The notes beneath the pieces were generated by a model. That model searched no databases, was not told the DNA's origin, and worked only from the letters and a program-made list of their open reading frames with translations. Made by a program: the position numbers and the translations under genes. From NCBI GenBank assembly GCA_003349915.1, contig QFXE01000021.1, positions 124,001-188,000 of the forward strand: DNA of 64,000 bases, in the 5' to 3' direction. Positions 16,270 through 24,983 of this stretch are shown piece after piece. Each line of letters begins with the position of its first letter. Position 1 is the first letter of the stretch. The stretch comes from an endosymbiont of Escarpia spicata (lineage in GTDB: Bacteria > Pseudomonadota > Gammaproteobacteria > Chromatiales > Chromatiaceae).

Positions 16270-17946
16270 ATGAAAGCCTTACATAACATCTTCGCAATGG
16301 TACTTACCGGGATCCTGGTTACCGCATGTGGCGGAGGTGACACTATAAGTGAGGCGACCACTTCCAATAGGGTGGAGTTCGGCGGTAGTGTAGGCGACGG
16401 ACCTGTAGTGGGCGCCACCGTGACAATCCGCAATCGCAACTTCGAAGTCATCTCCTCCACGACCAGTGACAACCAGGCCAACTTCTCCTATGTCGGAGAG
16501 ATCGCAGATGAGCAGTTTCCCCTGATCATTGAAGCCACTCTTGGTATCGACCTGGTAACCAATGCACAGCCCGACTTCACTCTCACCGCAGTGGTCATGG
16601 ATCGCAGTCAAACCCGCATCAACCTGAACCCCCACTCCACCATGATCATGAAGACCGCCCTGGCCATGTCTGGTGGACTTAATCTCGCCAACCTCAACAG
16701 CGCCCGTGAAGCGGTAATCACCAAGATGAACTTCGGCCTCGACACCGCCCTGGTAACCGACCCGATCACCAACGATATCACCGACAACAATGTTGCAGTG
16801 ATTACCAAGGCCAGTGAAGTCTTCGGTGAAATGGTACGCCGTGCCAGCTACTGGATCGGCAACGACATCGATGAAGATGCAGTTTTCGCCGCCCTGGCAG
16901 CCGATTTGACCGACGGCGCACTGGATGGCGTTGGCGGACCAGGCACCAACGCACGCTATACCGCCATTGCCCATGTGGTATCCGCCCAAGTACTGATCGA
17001 AGCCATGCTCAATGATCTGCAGGTCAACAATACTTCCGCCACCCTGGCTCTGGACAACGCTATCGAGCAGATCATGGGTAACGCGGGTACTGCCAACCGC
17101 TCCACAACAACCGTGACGATCAATGATCTGATGATTGAGCAGGCCAAGTTTGCACTGGCCGCAGCCCGGGCTATCGATCCGAATGTGACCTTCGATAATC
17201 TCCTTACCGTTCTCTTCAGTCTGGGCAGCGATGTCTCCGCCACCGTGGTCTCCCAAGGTCTGGGAGATAGCGGCATGAACGACAGTGTCACTGTTTCAAT
17301 CGACCAGTCCATCTCGCTTGCCGCCAGCAGCAACACCGGCGGCGTCAGCGACATCAACGTGGCCGCCAACAGCCCGGTCAGTATCAATACCGACGGCGGC
17401 AACACCGATGGTGGCGCAACCCCAACTGACCACCAGCCAGTGGCTCAGGCAGATAGCGCTTCCACCATTGAAAACTCCGACGTCACCATCAATCTGTTGG
17501 GCAACGACAGTGGCCTTGAGGATGGCCCGGTGGTTCTGACCGTCTCCGGCAGCGCCAGCCACGGGACTCTGCAGGTAAACACTGACGGCACCGTGACCTA
17601 CAGTCCTGCAACTGGCTACCGCGGCGTGGACAGCTTCATCTATCAGATCACTGATGCCGATGGCGACTCGGCAACCGCCAGCGTCAACCTGACCGTGAAT
17701 TGCCTCAGCCAGTGCAGCTCTAGCGTACGTATTGCCTGGAATGCAAGCACCGGCGGGGATGTGGCAAGCTATAACCTCTATCATCGCACCGGCAGCGGCA
17801 CCTATGGCGACCCGGTCGCAGTCGGTAACGTCGTCACCCACGACCTGGATGTCGACGGGGTAGGCAACCACTATTTCGTAGTTACCGCTGTCAACCTCGG
17901 TGGCCACGAGTCAAGCTTCTCCAGCGAAGTCAACGTCCAACTCTGA
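16270..17946 (+). CDS. lipoprotein with cadherin-like and fibronectin III-like domains
   Basis: A 558-residue secreted lipoprotein. The signal peptide ends at a lipobox, VTAC (Cys19), followed by a Gly-rich linker. Residues ~30-350 form an alanine/aspartate-rich region of unknown fold. A bacterial cadherin-like/VCBS-type module (residues ~390-475) shows NDSGLEDGPV, GTLQVNTDGTVTYSP and DSFIYQITDADGD, a calcium-binding style found in adhesins. The last ~80 residues resemble a fibronectin type III domain (VRIAWNASTGGDVASYNLYH). A surface adhesion or matrix role is inferred. A strong terminator follows, so the gene is probably monocistronic. Confidence 0.8.
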   Translation: MKALHNIFAMVLTGILVTACGGGDTISEATTSNRVEFGGSVGDGPVVGATVTIRNRNFEVISSTTSDNQANFSYVGEIADEQFPLIIEATLGIDLVTNAQPDFTLTAVVMDRSQTRINLNPHSTMIMKTALAMSGGLNLANLNSAREAVITKMNFGLDTALVTDPITNDITDNNVAVITKASEVFGEMVRRASYWIGNDIDEDAVFAALAADLTDGALDGVGGPGTNARYTAIAHVVSAQVLIEAMLNDLQVNNTSATLALDNAIEQIMGNAGTANRSTTTVTINDLMIEQAKFALAAARAIDPNVTFDNLLTVLFSLGSDVSATVVSQGLGDSGMNDSVTVSIDQSISLAASSNTGGVSDINVAANSPVSINTDGGNTDGGATPTDHQPVAQADSASTIENSDVTINLLGNDSGLEDGPVVLTVSGSASHGTLQVNTDGTVTYSPATGYRGVDSFIYQITDADGDSATASVNLTVNCLSQCSSSVRIAWNASTGGDVASYNLYHRTGSGTYGDPVAVGNVVTHDLDVDGVGNHYFVVTAVNLGGHESSFSSEVNVQL

Positions 17947-17978
17947 TTGAATTCTCTCCGGACAAGGATGTCCAATTT

Positions 17979-18006
17979 ACGCCGGTCACCCCAACCGGCG
18001 TTTTTT
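17979..18006 (+). terminator. rho-independent terminator after the cadherin-like lipoprotein gene
   Basis: Stem ACGCCGGT / ACCGGCGT with a 7-base loop is followed by a run of T. It lies 33 bases past the stop at 17946 and has canonical intrinsic-terminator form. Confidence 0.85.
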
Positions 18007-18124
18007 CGTGATATAAAGCCCACTTTATCGCGTACGCTGTTGCGCTGCTGAAGCATAAAATTAGACTGCCCAATACCAGATCCATGAAAACCGGCGCCAC
18101 TGTCGTCTCATCCGCTTATCAACA

Positions 18125-19012
18125 ATGATTTTTCACCTCGGCCTGAAACCTTTCTTGCTTGTAACCCTGCTCCTGCTGGGGCTCTCCACTGCGACCCGGG
18201 CCAATCTTGTAGAGGAGGGAGCCAGACTGATCGAACAGGGCAAAACGGAGCAAGCGCTGCAACTGTTCAAAAAAGCGGCCAGCGCAGGGGACAGCCTGGG
18301 TGCATACGGTCTGGGTGTGCTCTATTTTCAGGGCATTGGCGTTAAAAAAGATCCGGAAAAAGCGACCAAATGGTTCAGTCTTGCTGCCGAAAAAGGCCAT
18401 GCACCCGCCCAATTCAATCTTGGAAACGCCTATCTCAAAGGTCGTGGCACCAGACAGGATATCAACAAGGCGGAATATTGGTGGCGCAAGGCATCCATGC
18501 AAGGTTATTCCCGGGCGCAGTTCAATCTCGGCTCACTGCTCACCAGCGAGAGGAGTGGTCAGGCTGACCATGAAGAGGGGATCGCATGGTTCCGTGCCGC
18601 TGCTTCACAGGGTGAAGAACAGGCAGCACAAAAGCTCATGGAGTTCGACGAGCCGATTGCCTATGACCTGATAACAGCCGACTGGCAACGTGAACCACTC
18701 CGCAGCGAAAGCCGCCTGCTTACCCTGCCGGCAGAGCACTACACCATCCACTTCCTCTCCGCCAAGGCTCCTGAGACTGCAGTCCACTTTGTGCAACAAC
18801 ACAAGCTTCAGGGGAAGGCGCTACTGTTCCGATTTACAAGAGAAAAGGATATTTGGACGGGGGTAGTCTTCGGGGACTATACAAGCAGGGCAGAGGCCAC
18901 TGCCACCATCGAACGCCTCAATCCATCCCTGAAGAGACTGCAGGCATGGGTGCGCCCGATAAGGGATATTCAGAAAAGCATCCTGGCAGGGGATTTCAGG
19001 CGCTCCCAGTAG
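18125..19012 (+). CDS. Sel1-repeat protein with C-terminal SPOR domain
   Basis: A 295-residue exported protein with a signal peptide at residues ~1-26 (cleavage near TRA/NLV). Three Sel1-like helical repeats follow (residues ~55-165; examples GAYGLGVLYFQGIGV and AQFNLGNAYLKGRG). A C-terminal SPOR-type domain occupies ~205-280 (YTIHFLSAKAPETAVHFV, then FGDYTSRAEATATIERL). SPOR domains bind denuded peptidoglycan at division sites, and Sel1 repeats scaffold protein partners, so an envelope or division-related role is likely. The start ATG lies in a leader without a strong Shine-Dalgarno. It stands alone between a terminator and a kinase relic. Confidence 0.82.
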   Translation: MIFHLGLKPFLLVTLLLLGLSTATRANLVEEGARLIEQGKTEQALQLFKKAASAGDSLGAYGLGVLYFQGIGVKKDPEKATKWFSLAAEKGHAPAQFNLGNAYLKGRGTRQDINKAEYWWRKASMQGYSRAQFNLGSLLTSERSGQADHEEGIAWFRAAASQGEEQAAQKLMEFDEPIAYDLITADWQREPLRSESRLLTLPAEHYTIHFLSAKAPETAVHFVQQHKLQGKALLFRFTREKDIWTGVVFGDYTSRAEATATIERLNPSLKRLQAWVRPIRDIQKSILAGDFRRSQ

Positions 19013-19070
19013 ACGTACCAAAATACGAATCAGACTTTCCATGTCCTAAGCTGTTGCTGGTAAAAACCGG

Positions 19071-19266
19071 GATCCAGCACTGCTGCATAGTGTCCCGAAT
19101 CCGCCTCCCCGAAGCATCGCCTCCGACACGACTGATGAACAAGGGGGCAGCGCCAAACGCCTGCAGATTCCAGGCAACTTTGAAGGGGGGCGCCACCCAA
19201 TACCCGGTTGCCGTCCTCGAAACAGTCAAAAAGCACTTCGCCAAAGATTACCGGTACAGTTTTCAC
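19071..19266 (-). pseudogene. 5' relic of a PfkB-family sugar kinase (fructokinase-like), frameshifted
   Basis: Reading from the ATG at 19266 gives MKTVPVIFGEVLFDCF and DGNRVLGGAP, the N-terminus of PfkB/ribokinase-family fructokinases. After a run of six C residues on that strand (plus-strand G run 19185-19190) similarity continues in the next frame as FKVAWNLQAFGAAPLFISRV and GDASGRRIRDTMQQ. One extra C explains the switch. The remaining ~230 residues, including the catalytic GAGD motif, are absent, so this is a dead fragment left by deletion. It accounts for most of the otherwise empty 19013-19314 gap. Confidence 0.75.
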
Positions 19267-19314
19267 GGCGTAATCCTATTCCTGCCGATTCCATCGATGG
19301 CAGGAGCGGTTTTC

Positions 19315-20256
19315 CTACTCCGGACCGGGGTCCAAACTTTCCTTTCCACCAAACACTTCCCGCATGATTTCAAGAAACCGCTTTGATTGAGGTGAAATGA
19401 ACTTACCGCGTCGCAGCACAATGCCGTAACTGCGATCCGGGAAATATTCTCCGAGGGGAATCTTCACGACCTTTTCATCCCCTGTCAGGCAGAGATCGGT
19501 AACGATCGAGATCCCCAGGCCATTCTCGACATACCGCTTGATCACCTCCCAGCCTCCCGCTTCCAGGGTGACCTTGTAACTGGCATTGTGCTGTTCAAAA
19601 ACCAGGTCGACCATGCGCCAGGTACTCAGATGGTGGGGCGGCAAGATCAGCCCATACGGACTGATGTCATTCAGGGTAACCCTCGACTTGTCCGCCAACG
19701 GATGCCCCAGCGGAGTTATCAACGCGGGTCCATAGTTCACAATGGGTTCGTAAGTTACGTCGTCCGGCACTTCCAGCATGGACCCGATGGCAAAATCGGC
19801 CTCATCAGCGCGCAGCATCGTCATCCCGTCGCGCCCGGTTACATTGTGCAGTTTCAACCGTATACCTGGATAGCGTTCGGAAAAACGCCGCAATGGCTCC
19901 GGCAGGATGTAGAGTATCGTCGACTCCCCCGCCGCTATATTGAGCTCACCACTCTCAAGCTTGCCGCAAGCGGCGGAAAAGGTCTCCAGCAGCTTGTCCA
20001 TTCCCTCTACGAGGGGCTGCGCCAACTTGTAGAGAATCGCCCCCTCCGACGTCAGTTTGATCTTTGGACCCCGACGTTCAAACAGCACTGTGTCGAATTC
20101 ACGCTCCAGCGCCTGGATCTGCAAGGATACGGTCGGCTGGCTGAGGTAGATGCGTTCTGCCGCCTCGCTGATAGAACCGGTCTGGGCAGCATGGCAAAAA
20201 GCCCGCAGCTGCTTTAGGCGGTTTTGTTTGTAATAGACTTGAGGGGTGGAAGCCAT
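19315..20256 (-). CDS. LysR-family transcriptional regulator (CysB-like)
   Basis: A 313-residue regulator. The winged HTH spans residues ~12-70 (LRAFCHAAQTGSISEAAERI, LSQPTVSLQIQALE). The C-terminal effector domain is periplasmic-binding-protein-like, with IRLKLHNVTG and WEVIKRYVENGLGISIV in the style of CysB/Cbl-type members. I chose the ATG at 20256 because GGAGC sits 6 bases upstream; an upstream TTG would add eight residues. LysR proteins bind a T-N11-A site and respond to a small co-inducer. The CysB-like features suggest a sulfur-metabolism ligand, but no target gene is adjacent. Confidence 0.85.
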   Translation of the reverse strand: MASTPQVYYKQNRLKQLRAFCHAAQTGSISEAAERIYLSQPTVSLQIQALEREFDTVLFERRGPKIKLTSEGAILYKLAQPLVEGMDKLLETFSAACGKLESGELNIAAGESTILYILPEPLRRFSERYPGIRLKLHNVTGRDGMTMLRADEADFAIGSMLEVPDDVTYEPIVNYGPALITPLGHPLADKSRVTLNDISPYGLILPPHHLSTWRMVDLVFEQHNASYKVTLEAGGWEVIKRYVENGLGISIVTDLCLTGDEKVVKIPLGEYFPDRSYGIVLRRGKFISPQSKRFLEIMREVFGGKESLDPGPE

Positions 20257-20409
20257 GGGTGCTCCATGAATTTCAGTCAACCAGGGATCGATTTATACCC
20301 CACAATAACCAATACAAGATAAAAAAACTATTTGCCTGCACAATGAAGCCTCATTCGTCACTTGATTGAAGAAGAGGGTCGGCTTAGCCTTAAGGAAGCT
20401 CAGATTGAT

Positions 20410-20541
20410 TGTCATTTCCATCCTTAGGTTCGTAAACGCTACATCCGTGTAGCACTACTCGAACGCAGAGAGAAATCTTATACCTCGAAACTTGGCTATG
20501 CGCTTTGTAGTTTGAGATCTCTCCCTAAGGTCGAGATGACA
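20410..20541. repeat. 132-base nested inverted repeat (MITE-like)
   Basis: The outer arms TGTCATTTCCATCCTTAGG (20410-20428) and CCTAAGGTCGAGATGACA (20524-20541) are imperfect reverse complements. Inner arms GAGAGAAATCT and AGATCTCTCC pair between them. It lies in the 320-base gap between the LysR gene and the K+ channel gene, encodes nothing and looks like a non-autonomous repeat. Confidence 0.7.
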
Positions 20542-20603
20542 GTAACGCAATTTAACAGAGCTTTCTTGGCAATATAAGTAACATCAAGAGACAAGAGGAC
20601 ACC

Positions 20604-20924
20604 ATGGAAACGACGCTGCACTTTTTACAGATATTTTCCCAGGCTCTTTTCTATACCGCCCCCATTCTCCTGTTTCTTGTCACGCTTATCCTGCTTAGCG
20701 CAGCTGTGATTGCCCGGCAGGAGCCCTTACCCATCAACCACGCCATCTACATGTCCTTCATCACTGCAATGACCATTGGTTACGGTGATTTCACGCCGAA
20801 AAAACCTCTGTCCAGATTATTGGCTATCCTTCTTGGCATCATCGGCGTAATTTTTACCGGCATCATTGTTGCGGCAGCCGTCTATGCAACTCAGCAGGCA
20901 CTGCATACCACGCTGGGCAGATAG
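20604..20924 (+). CDS. two-TM potassium channel protein (Ion_trans_2 family)
   Basis: A 106-residue membrane protein with two TM helices (residues ~12-34 and ~72-97) around a pore loop. The selectivity filter TIGYGDF near residue 60 is the K+-channel signature. It is a minimal KcsA-like pore domain without a regulatory C-terminal domain and would assemble as a tetramer. It precedes the pentapeptide-repeat gene by 9 bases, indicating an operon. Confidence 0.88.
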   Translation: METTLHFLQIFSQALFYTAPILLFLVTLILLSAAVIARQEPLPINHAIYMSFITAMTIGYGDFTPKKPLSRLLAILLGIIGVIFTGIIVAAAVYATQQALHTTLGR

Positions 20925-20933
20925 GAGAGAAAC

Positions 20934-21272
20934 ATGCAGAAACCCGAAATCAAGCAGGACGTTATGTATCAGTTATTGAGGGATGAGAAGATAACCGAGT
21001 TCAATCAGCGAAGGGCGGATGGAGAATCCTGCGATCTACAGCAGGCGGATCTGCGGGGATTGGATCTACGCGAACTGGATGCACGGGGTCTGGACATGCG
21101 TGGCGCCTATCTGCGTCAGGCAGACCTGCGGGGATTGAATCTGTCAGAAACACAAATGGAGGGGACCAGCATCAACGGCGCAAAGATCTCCGGGGCCTTT
21201 TTTCCCAAAGAGCTGACGCCGGAAGAGATTAGCCTGTCACTGGTACATGGTACGCGGATGCGCTATCGCTGA
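20934..21272 (+). CDS. pentapeptide-repeat protein
   Basis: A 112-residue protein whose residues ~38-85 consist of A(D/N)LXX-type pentapeptides (LQQADLRGLDLRELDARGLD and on), which fold as a right-handed quadrilateral beta helix. Flanking segments are charged. Function is not predictable from the fold. Its 9-base spacing from the K+ channel gene suggests a shared role, perhaps as a cytoplasmic partner. GGAGAG upstream of the ATG is a good Shine-Dalgarno. Confidence 0.85.
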   Translation: MQKPEIKQDVMYQLLRDEKITEFNQRRADGESCDLQQADLRGLDLRELDARGLDMRGAYLRQADLRGLNLSETQMEGTSINGAKISGAFFPKELTPEEISLSLVHGTRMRYR

Positions 21273-21303
21273 AGATATTTGACTCCGCCCCCTAGCCTGT
21301 CTT

Positions 21304-21324
21304 GGTGCGCATGGCGCACCCTAC
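21304..21324. repeat. GTAGGGTGCGCC repeat, right half only
   Basis: GGTGCGCATGGCGCACCCTAC matches the right arm of the palindromic family, but the left arm and the CAATCATG middle are missing. It is probably a decayed copy. Confidence 0.7.
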
Positions 21325-21337
21325 ACTTCCTAGAATA

Positions 21338-21422
21338 GTAGGTCGTGTTAGCCCAGCGTAACGCGACAATAATGGTGCAAATTGTTGGGTTACGGCCAAA
21401 AAGACGGCCTAACCCAACCTAC
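21338..21422. repeat. GTAGGT...AACCTAC nested inverted repeat
   Basis: The outer ends GTAGGT and ACCTAC are mirrored. The interior carries the hairpin TTGGGTTACGGCC / GGCCTAACCCAA. This belongs to a second intergenic palindrome class. It lies between the convergent pentapeptide and tatC genes. Confidence 0.7.
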
Positions 21423-21448
21423 CCTACCCGCGCAAGCTCACCAGCAAC

Positions 21449-22555
21449 CTACGGCGTATCCAACTGGGCCAGGATGTTTCTGGCCACCCGTCGCTGGTCG
21501 GCGTTGCCCTCTTCCAGAATCTCATAGAGCAGTTCGCGGGCCTGCTCTACATCGCCGACGTCACGGGATATCTGAACCTGACGAAACCTCTCTTCCACCG
21601 ATGGTCCATCGTCCTCATCTTCCTCATCCTCAATGGCATCGAGTTGGGCCTCCATCTCATCGTCGGACAGGGGCACGAAACGATCAGGGTCGACGTAGTC
21701 AATCGCAGGGTCTATCTCTGAACCCATCGGAGGCTCAGGCGCGGGGGTTGCCGATGAAGAACCGGCTGTGGCCGTCGCCATCGCAGGCTCGACACCCGCG
21801 TCTTCGGAGTCATCCTCTCTCTTGCGCACGAAATTCGCGGAGAAGAAGACGCCTATTTCGAATAGCACCCACATCGGCAGAGCCAACAGAGTCTGGGAGA
21901 TGATATCAGGTGGCGTCAGAAACATGCCGACGACAAAGGCACCGACGATGATATAGGGACGTTTGGATCTCAGGCTCTCCGGTGTCGTCACCCCCATCCA
22001 AACCAGGATAATGGTTGCGATCGGCACTTCGAAAGCGATACCAAAGGCAAAAAACAGGGTAATGACGAAATCGAGATAACTACCCATATCGGTAGCCATT
22101 TCGATCCCTTCCGGCGCAGTGCTGGTAAGAAAGGCGAAGACCAGCGGAAAGACGATGAAGTAGGCGAAGGCCACGCCCAGATAGAAGAGCAGGGTGCTGG
22201 AAACCAGCAACGGTATCACCAGTCGCTTCTCGTGCTTATAAAGCCCCGGCGCCACGAAGGCCCAGAACTGGTGGAGAATAAAGGGAATAGCCAAAAAAAC
22301 AGCCATCTGCAGGCTGAGCTTGAACGGAATCAGGAAGGGGTCGATCGGTTTGGTTGAGATCATGGTGCTGCCTTCCGGCAACGCGCTTCTCAACGGCTCT
22401 GAAACCATGATGTAGAGGTCATTGGCGAAAGGAAACAGCACCAGAAAGATCGCCAGTACAACCAGGACCATGCGCAGCACCCTGTCCCGCAATTCGAGAA
22501 GGTGAGCGACCAGTGGCTGTTCGGAACTTGGTGAAGCCTGGGGATTTTCAGCCAA
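21449..22555 (-). CDS. tatC: Sec-independent translocase TatC with acidic, FimV-like C-terminal extension
   Basis: The polytopic receptor of the twin-arginine translocase. I place the start at the TTG at 22555, seven bases after the tatB stop, with AGG upstream; an ATG at 22615 would overlap tatB by 53 bases. The TatC core covers residues ~10-250: [14 protein letters not shown], the six-TM fold, [15 protein letters not shown] and FGIAFEVPI. Unusually, ~110 further residues follow. These comprise an acidic linker ([18 protein letters not shown]) and a short module ([20 protein letters not shown]) that resembles the FimV C-terminal helical repeat. It is the last gene of the his-tat operon. Confidence 0.92.
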   Translation of the reverse strand: MAENPQASPSSEQPLVAHLLELRDRVLRMVLVVLAIFLVLFPFANDLYIMVSEPLRSALPEGSTMISTKPIDPFLIPFKLSLQMAVFLAIPFILHQFWAFVAPGLYKHEKRLVIPLLVSSTLLFYLGVAFAYFIVFPLVFAFLTSTAPEGIEMATDMGSYLDFVITLFFAFGIAFEVPIATIILVWMGVTTPESLRSKRPYIIVGAFVVGMFLTPPDIISQTLLALPMWVLFEIGVFFSANFVRKREDDSEDAGVEPAMATATAGSSSATPAPEPPMGSEIDPAIDYVDPDRFVPLSDDEMEAQLDAIEDEEDEDDGPSVEERFRQVQISRDVGDVEQARELLYEILEEGNADQRRVARNILAQLDTP

Positions 22556-22562
22556 CGGAAAC

Positions 22563-22895
22563 CTACTTGTCAGTACCGGGGATCTCGCGATCCTCAAGGG
22601 TATTCTTGGCGTCATTCAACGACTTGGAGGCAGAGCGTTCGACATCGTAGAGATCTTTTCGGGTATCTTCGACAATCTCCTCCAACGGGTTGGACATCTG
22701 CTTTTCGAGGATCTGTTTCAGCTCATCCGCCTTGATCTCCTTGTCGATATCCGCCTTGACGTTAGCCACAAAACGGCGGCCGCGGCCAAGCCAATGGCCT
22801 GCGACACGCGCCACCTTGGGCAAGCGTTCAGGACCTATGACCACTAACGCAACAAGCGCGATAATGCCCAGTTCCCAGAAACCGATATCAAACAT
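22563..22895 (-). CDS. tatB: Sec-independent translocase TatB
   Basis: A 110-residue protein. The N-terminal [20 protein letters not shown] is the short TatB TM helix, followed by [10 protein letters not shown], the TatB amphipathic helix with the conserved Glu. The remainder is a charged helix typical of TatB. It forms the signal-peptide-binding complex with TatC. It follows tatA by 39 bases and precedes tatC by 7. Confidence 0.94.
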   Translation of the reverse strand: MFDIGFWELGIIALVALVVIGPERLPKVARVAGHWLGRGRRFVANVKADIDKEIKADELKQILEKQMSNPLEEIVEDTRKDLYDVERSASKSLNDAKNTLEDREIPGTDK

Positions 22896-22934
22896 GGTTG
22901 GATCTCAAGCTGTCCCCAAGACGGGGTAAAGGAA

Positions 22935-23180
22935 TCAGACCTTGTCTTTCTCTTTGGAAGTCACTTCCCCTTCCACTACAGTGCCGGACTCAGACTCTTC
23001 GATCTGTTCGCGCTTTTCGCTGGACTCGGCCTTTTCACTGTCAGTCATGGCGCCTTTGAAGCCCTTGACGGCGTTGCCGAGGTCAGAGCCGATATTCTTC
23101 AGCCGTTTTGTGCCAAACAGCAGCAGAACGATCGCCAGAACAATCAACAACTGCCAAATACTGATACCACCAATACCCAT
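22935..23180 (-). CDS. tatA: Sec-independent translocase TatA
   Basis: An 81-residue pore-forming subunit: [20 protein letters not shown] is the TM helix, then [20 protein letters not shown], the amphipathic helix with the conserved F-G hinge. I start it at the ATG at 23180, preceded by GGAG and 6 bases; the frame extends eight codons upstream, but that start lacks a ribosome site. It lies downstream of hisE in the his-tat arrangement common in gammaproteobacteria and betaproteobacteria. Confidence 0.94.
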   Translation of the reverse strand: MGIGGISIWQLLIVLAIVLLLFGTKRLKNIGSDLGNAVKGFKGAMTDSEKAESSEKREQIEESESGTVVEGEVTSKEKDKV

Positions 23181-23328
23181 AATCTTCTCCGCTCCCCGGT
23201 TCAAACCGGATGTCTATCTATCTTTTTCGTGCCGGCCAGAGGAAACCTCGGCCATCAATGCGGGGATAATACCCCAGTTATGCCCCGGCGGTAAGCACCG
23301 TTGTCACTCAGGCTGAATTCCAGTGACA

Positions 23329-23646
23329 CTATTTGCCGCGGCTGGCCTTCTCCTCCAACCCGGAAAGCCCGAAACGGCGTTCCAGCTCCTGCAGTACATC
23401 ATTTGGCCCCAGACCTTGCTGAGCCAGCAGGACCATGGTGTGGAACCACAGATCCGCAGTCTCGTAGATGATCTTCTCCGGCACCCCGTCCTTGGCCGCC
23501 ATCACAGTCTCAGTGGCCTCTTCACCAATCTTTTTCAGGATGCTGTCCAACCCCTTGGCGTAGAGTTTGGCCACATAGGAGCTGTCAGGCTCCGCCTGCT
23601 TGCGTTCCTCCAGCACCTGGGCCAGTTGTTCCAAAACATCACTCAT
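23329..23646 (-). CDS. hisE: phosphoribosyl-ATP pyrophosphohydrolase
   Basis: A 105-residue enzyme that hydrolyses PR-ATP to PR-AMP, the second step of histidine synthesis. The MazG-like all-alpha core shows [17 protein letters not shown] near residues 40-56 with metal-binding Glu residues, and [17 protein letters not shown] after it. It is encoded separately from hisI, as is usual outside enteric bacteria. A palindromic repeat (23684-23734) separates it from hisI. Confidence 0.95.
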   Translation of the reverse strand: MSDVLEQLAQVLEERKQAEPDSSYVAKLYAKGLDSILKKIGEEATETVMAAKDGVPEKIIYETADLWFHTMVLLAQQGLGPNDVLQELERRFGLSGLEEKASRGK

Positions 23647-23683
23647 CTTTAAATCACTATATTAGAAACTACATGAGCATCGG

Positions 23684-23734
23684 GTAGGGTGTGCCGCGCG
23701 CACCAGCAATCATGGTGCGCACAGCGCACCCTAC
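23684..23734. repeat. GTAGGGTGCGCC palindromic repeat, copy 3, inside the his operon
   Basis: A shorter copy (51 bases) whose left arm reads GTAGGGTGTGCCGCGCGCAC, with the CAATCATG middle and right arm GTGCGCACAGCGCACCCTAC. It lies between hisI and hisE, genes that are otherwise co-directional, so its hairpin could reduce or process the transcript there. Confidence 0.9.
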
Positions 23735-23760
23735 GCTCTTTGCGTCCTTTGCGTTGAAAA

Positions 23761-24141
23761 TCACTTATAAATCTGTTCAGGATCTTTCAGCACTGGTAAC
23801 ACTTCGACCCACTCACCATCCTGCAGTTCCCGGTAGAAACAGTTGTGGCGACCGGTGTGGCAGGCGATGCCGCCCTTCTGCTCCACTTCCAGCAGTACTA
23901 CATCCGCATCGCAATCGACCCGGATTGCGCTGACTATCTGCTGGTGTCCCGACTCCTCGCCCTTGTGCCAGAGTTTCTTGCGGGAACGGGACCAGTAGAC
24001 CGCGTGACCAGTCTCCTGCGTCAGCCGCAGGGCCTCCCGGTCCATCCAGGCCACCATCAGGATAGTGCCCGTCCCTTTCTCCTGGGCGATAGCGGGCACC
24101 AGACCCTGCTCATCCCATTTTATATTGCCAAGCCAGCTCAC
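23761..24141 (-). CDS. hisI: phosphoribosyl-AMP cyclohydrolase
   Basis: A 126-residue zinc enzyme that opens the PR-AMP ring (third histidine step). Motifs: [35 protein letters not shown] and the metal-binding region [20 protein letters not shown] with HNCFYR. The start overlaps the hisF stop by 4 bases. Confidence 0.95.
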   Translation of the reverse strand: MSWLGNIKWDEQGLVPAIAQEKGTGTILMVAWMDREALRLTQETGHAVYWSRSRKKLWHKGEESGHQQIVSAIRVDCDADVVLLEVEQKGGIACHTGRHNCFYRELQDGEWVEVLPVLKDPEQIYK

Positions 24142-24908
24142 AGACGGACCTCGACGCCCTGATCCTGCATGAAGCGTTTAGCCTCGCCGATGCTGTACTC
24201 GGCGAAATGGAAGATACTGGCGGCCAAAACGGCGTCTGCCGCGCCCTCTTTCACCCCATCCACCAAATGTTGCAGGTTACCCACGCCACCGGAGGCGATC
24301 ACCGGGATCGGCACCGCCTCGGCAATGGCCCGGGTCAGTTTGTTATCGAAACCGATCTTGGTGCCGTCCCGGTCCATGCTGGTGAGCAAGATCTCACCGG
24401 CGCCGTAGCCCGCCATCCTCTTCGCCCACTCGACGGCGTCGATACCGGTGGGCTTGCGGCCGCCATGGGTGAAAATCTCCCACTTCAGGGGTTCTCCATC
24501 GCCACTCACCTTCTTCGCGTCAATGGCAACCACGATGCACTGGGAACCGAACTTGGTGGTGGCCTCTTTGACGAACTCCGGATTAAAAACCGCCGCGGTA
24601 TTGATCGCCACCTTATCCGCGCCGGCATTGAGCATGCGGCGCACATCCTCCACCACCCGGATACCGCCACCCACAGTCAGGGGAATGAAGACCTCCGACG
24701 CCACTTGCTCCACGACGTGGACGATGGTCTCTCGGTCGTCTGAGCTGGCGGTGATATCGAGAAAGGTGATCTCATCCGCACCCTCTTCGTTATAGCGGCG
24801 CGCCACCTCCACCGGGTCGCCCGCATCACGGATCTCCACGAATTTGACGCCCTTGACCACGCGGCCGTTGTCTACATCGAGACAGGGGATGATACGTTTG
24901 GCTAGCAT
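24138..24908 (-). CDS. hisF: imidazole glycerol phosphate synthase, cyclase subunit
   Basis: A 256-residue (beta/alpha)8 barrel that uses ammonia from HisH to turn PRFAR into IGP and AICAR. It begins [20 protein letters not shown], with catalytic Asp in the CLDVDNG motif and the second catalytic Asp in [15 protein letters not shown]. Phosphate loops VGGGIR and ASGGVG are present. Upstream of hisI with a 4-base overlap. Confidence 0.96.
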   Translation of the reverse strand: MLAKRIIPCLDVDNGRVVKGVKFVEIRDAGDPVEVARRYNEEGADEITFLDITASSDDRETIVHVVEQVASEVFIPLTVGGGIRVVEDVRRMLNAGADKVAINTAAVFNPEFVKEATTKFGSQCIVVAIDAKKVSGDGEPLKWEIFTHGGRKPTGIDAVEWAKRMAGYGAGEILLTSMDRDGTKIGFDNKLTRAIAEAVPIPVIASGGVGNLQHLVDGVKEGAADAVLAASIFHFAEYSIGEAKRFMQDQGVEVRL

Positions 24909-24983
24909 GCTTTATTTACCTTTGCTTAACCACAAAGGACACGAAGAAAAACTTAAACCCTTCGTGACCTTCGTGGTGAAAAC

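Noticed and set aside
16279-17256. 325-codon antisense frame over the cadherin-like lipoprotein
   Set aside because: It mirrors a strongly coding plus-strand gene with lipobox and domains; the antisense product has no recognisable features.
20257-20280. TTG start adding eight residues to the LysR regulator
   Set aside because: The ATG at 20256 has a better ribosome site and gives a typical LysR N-terminus.
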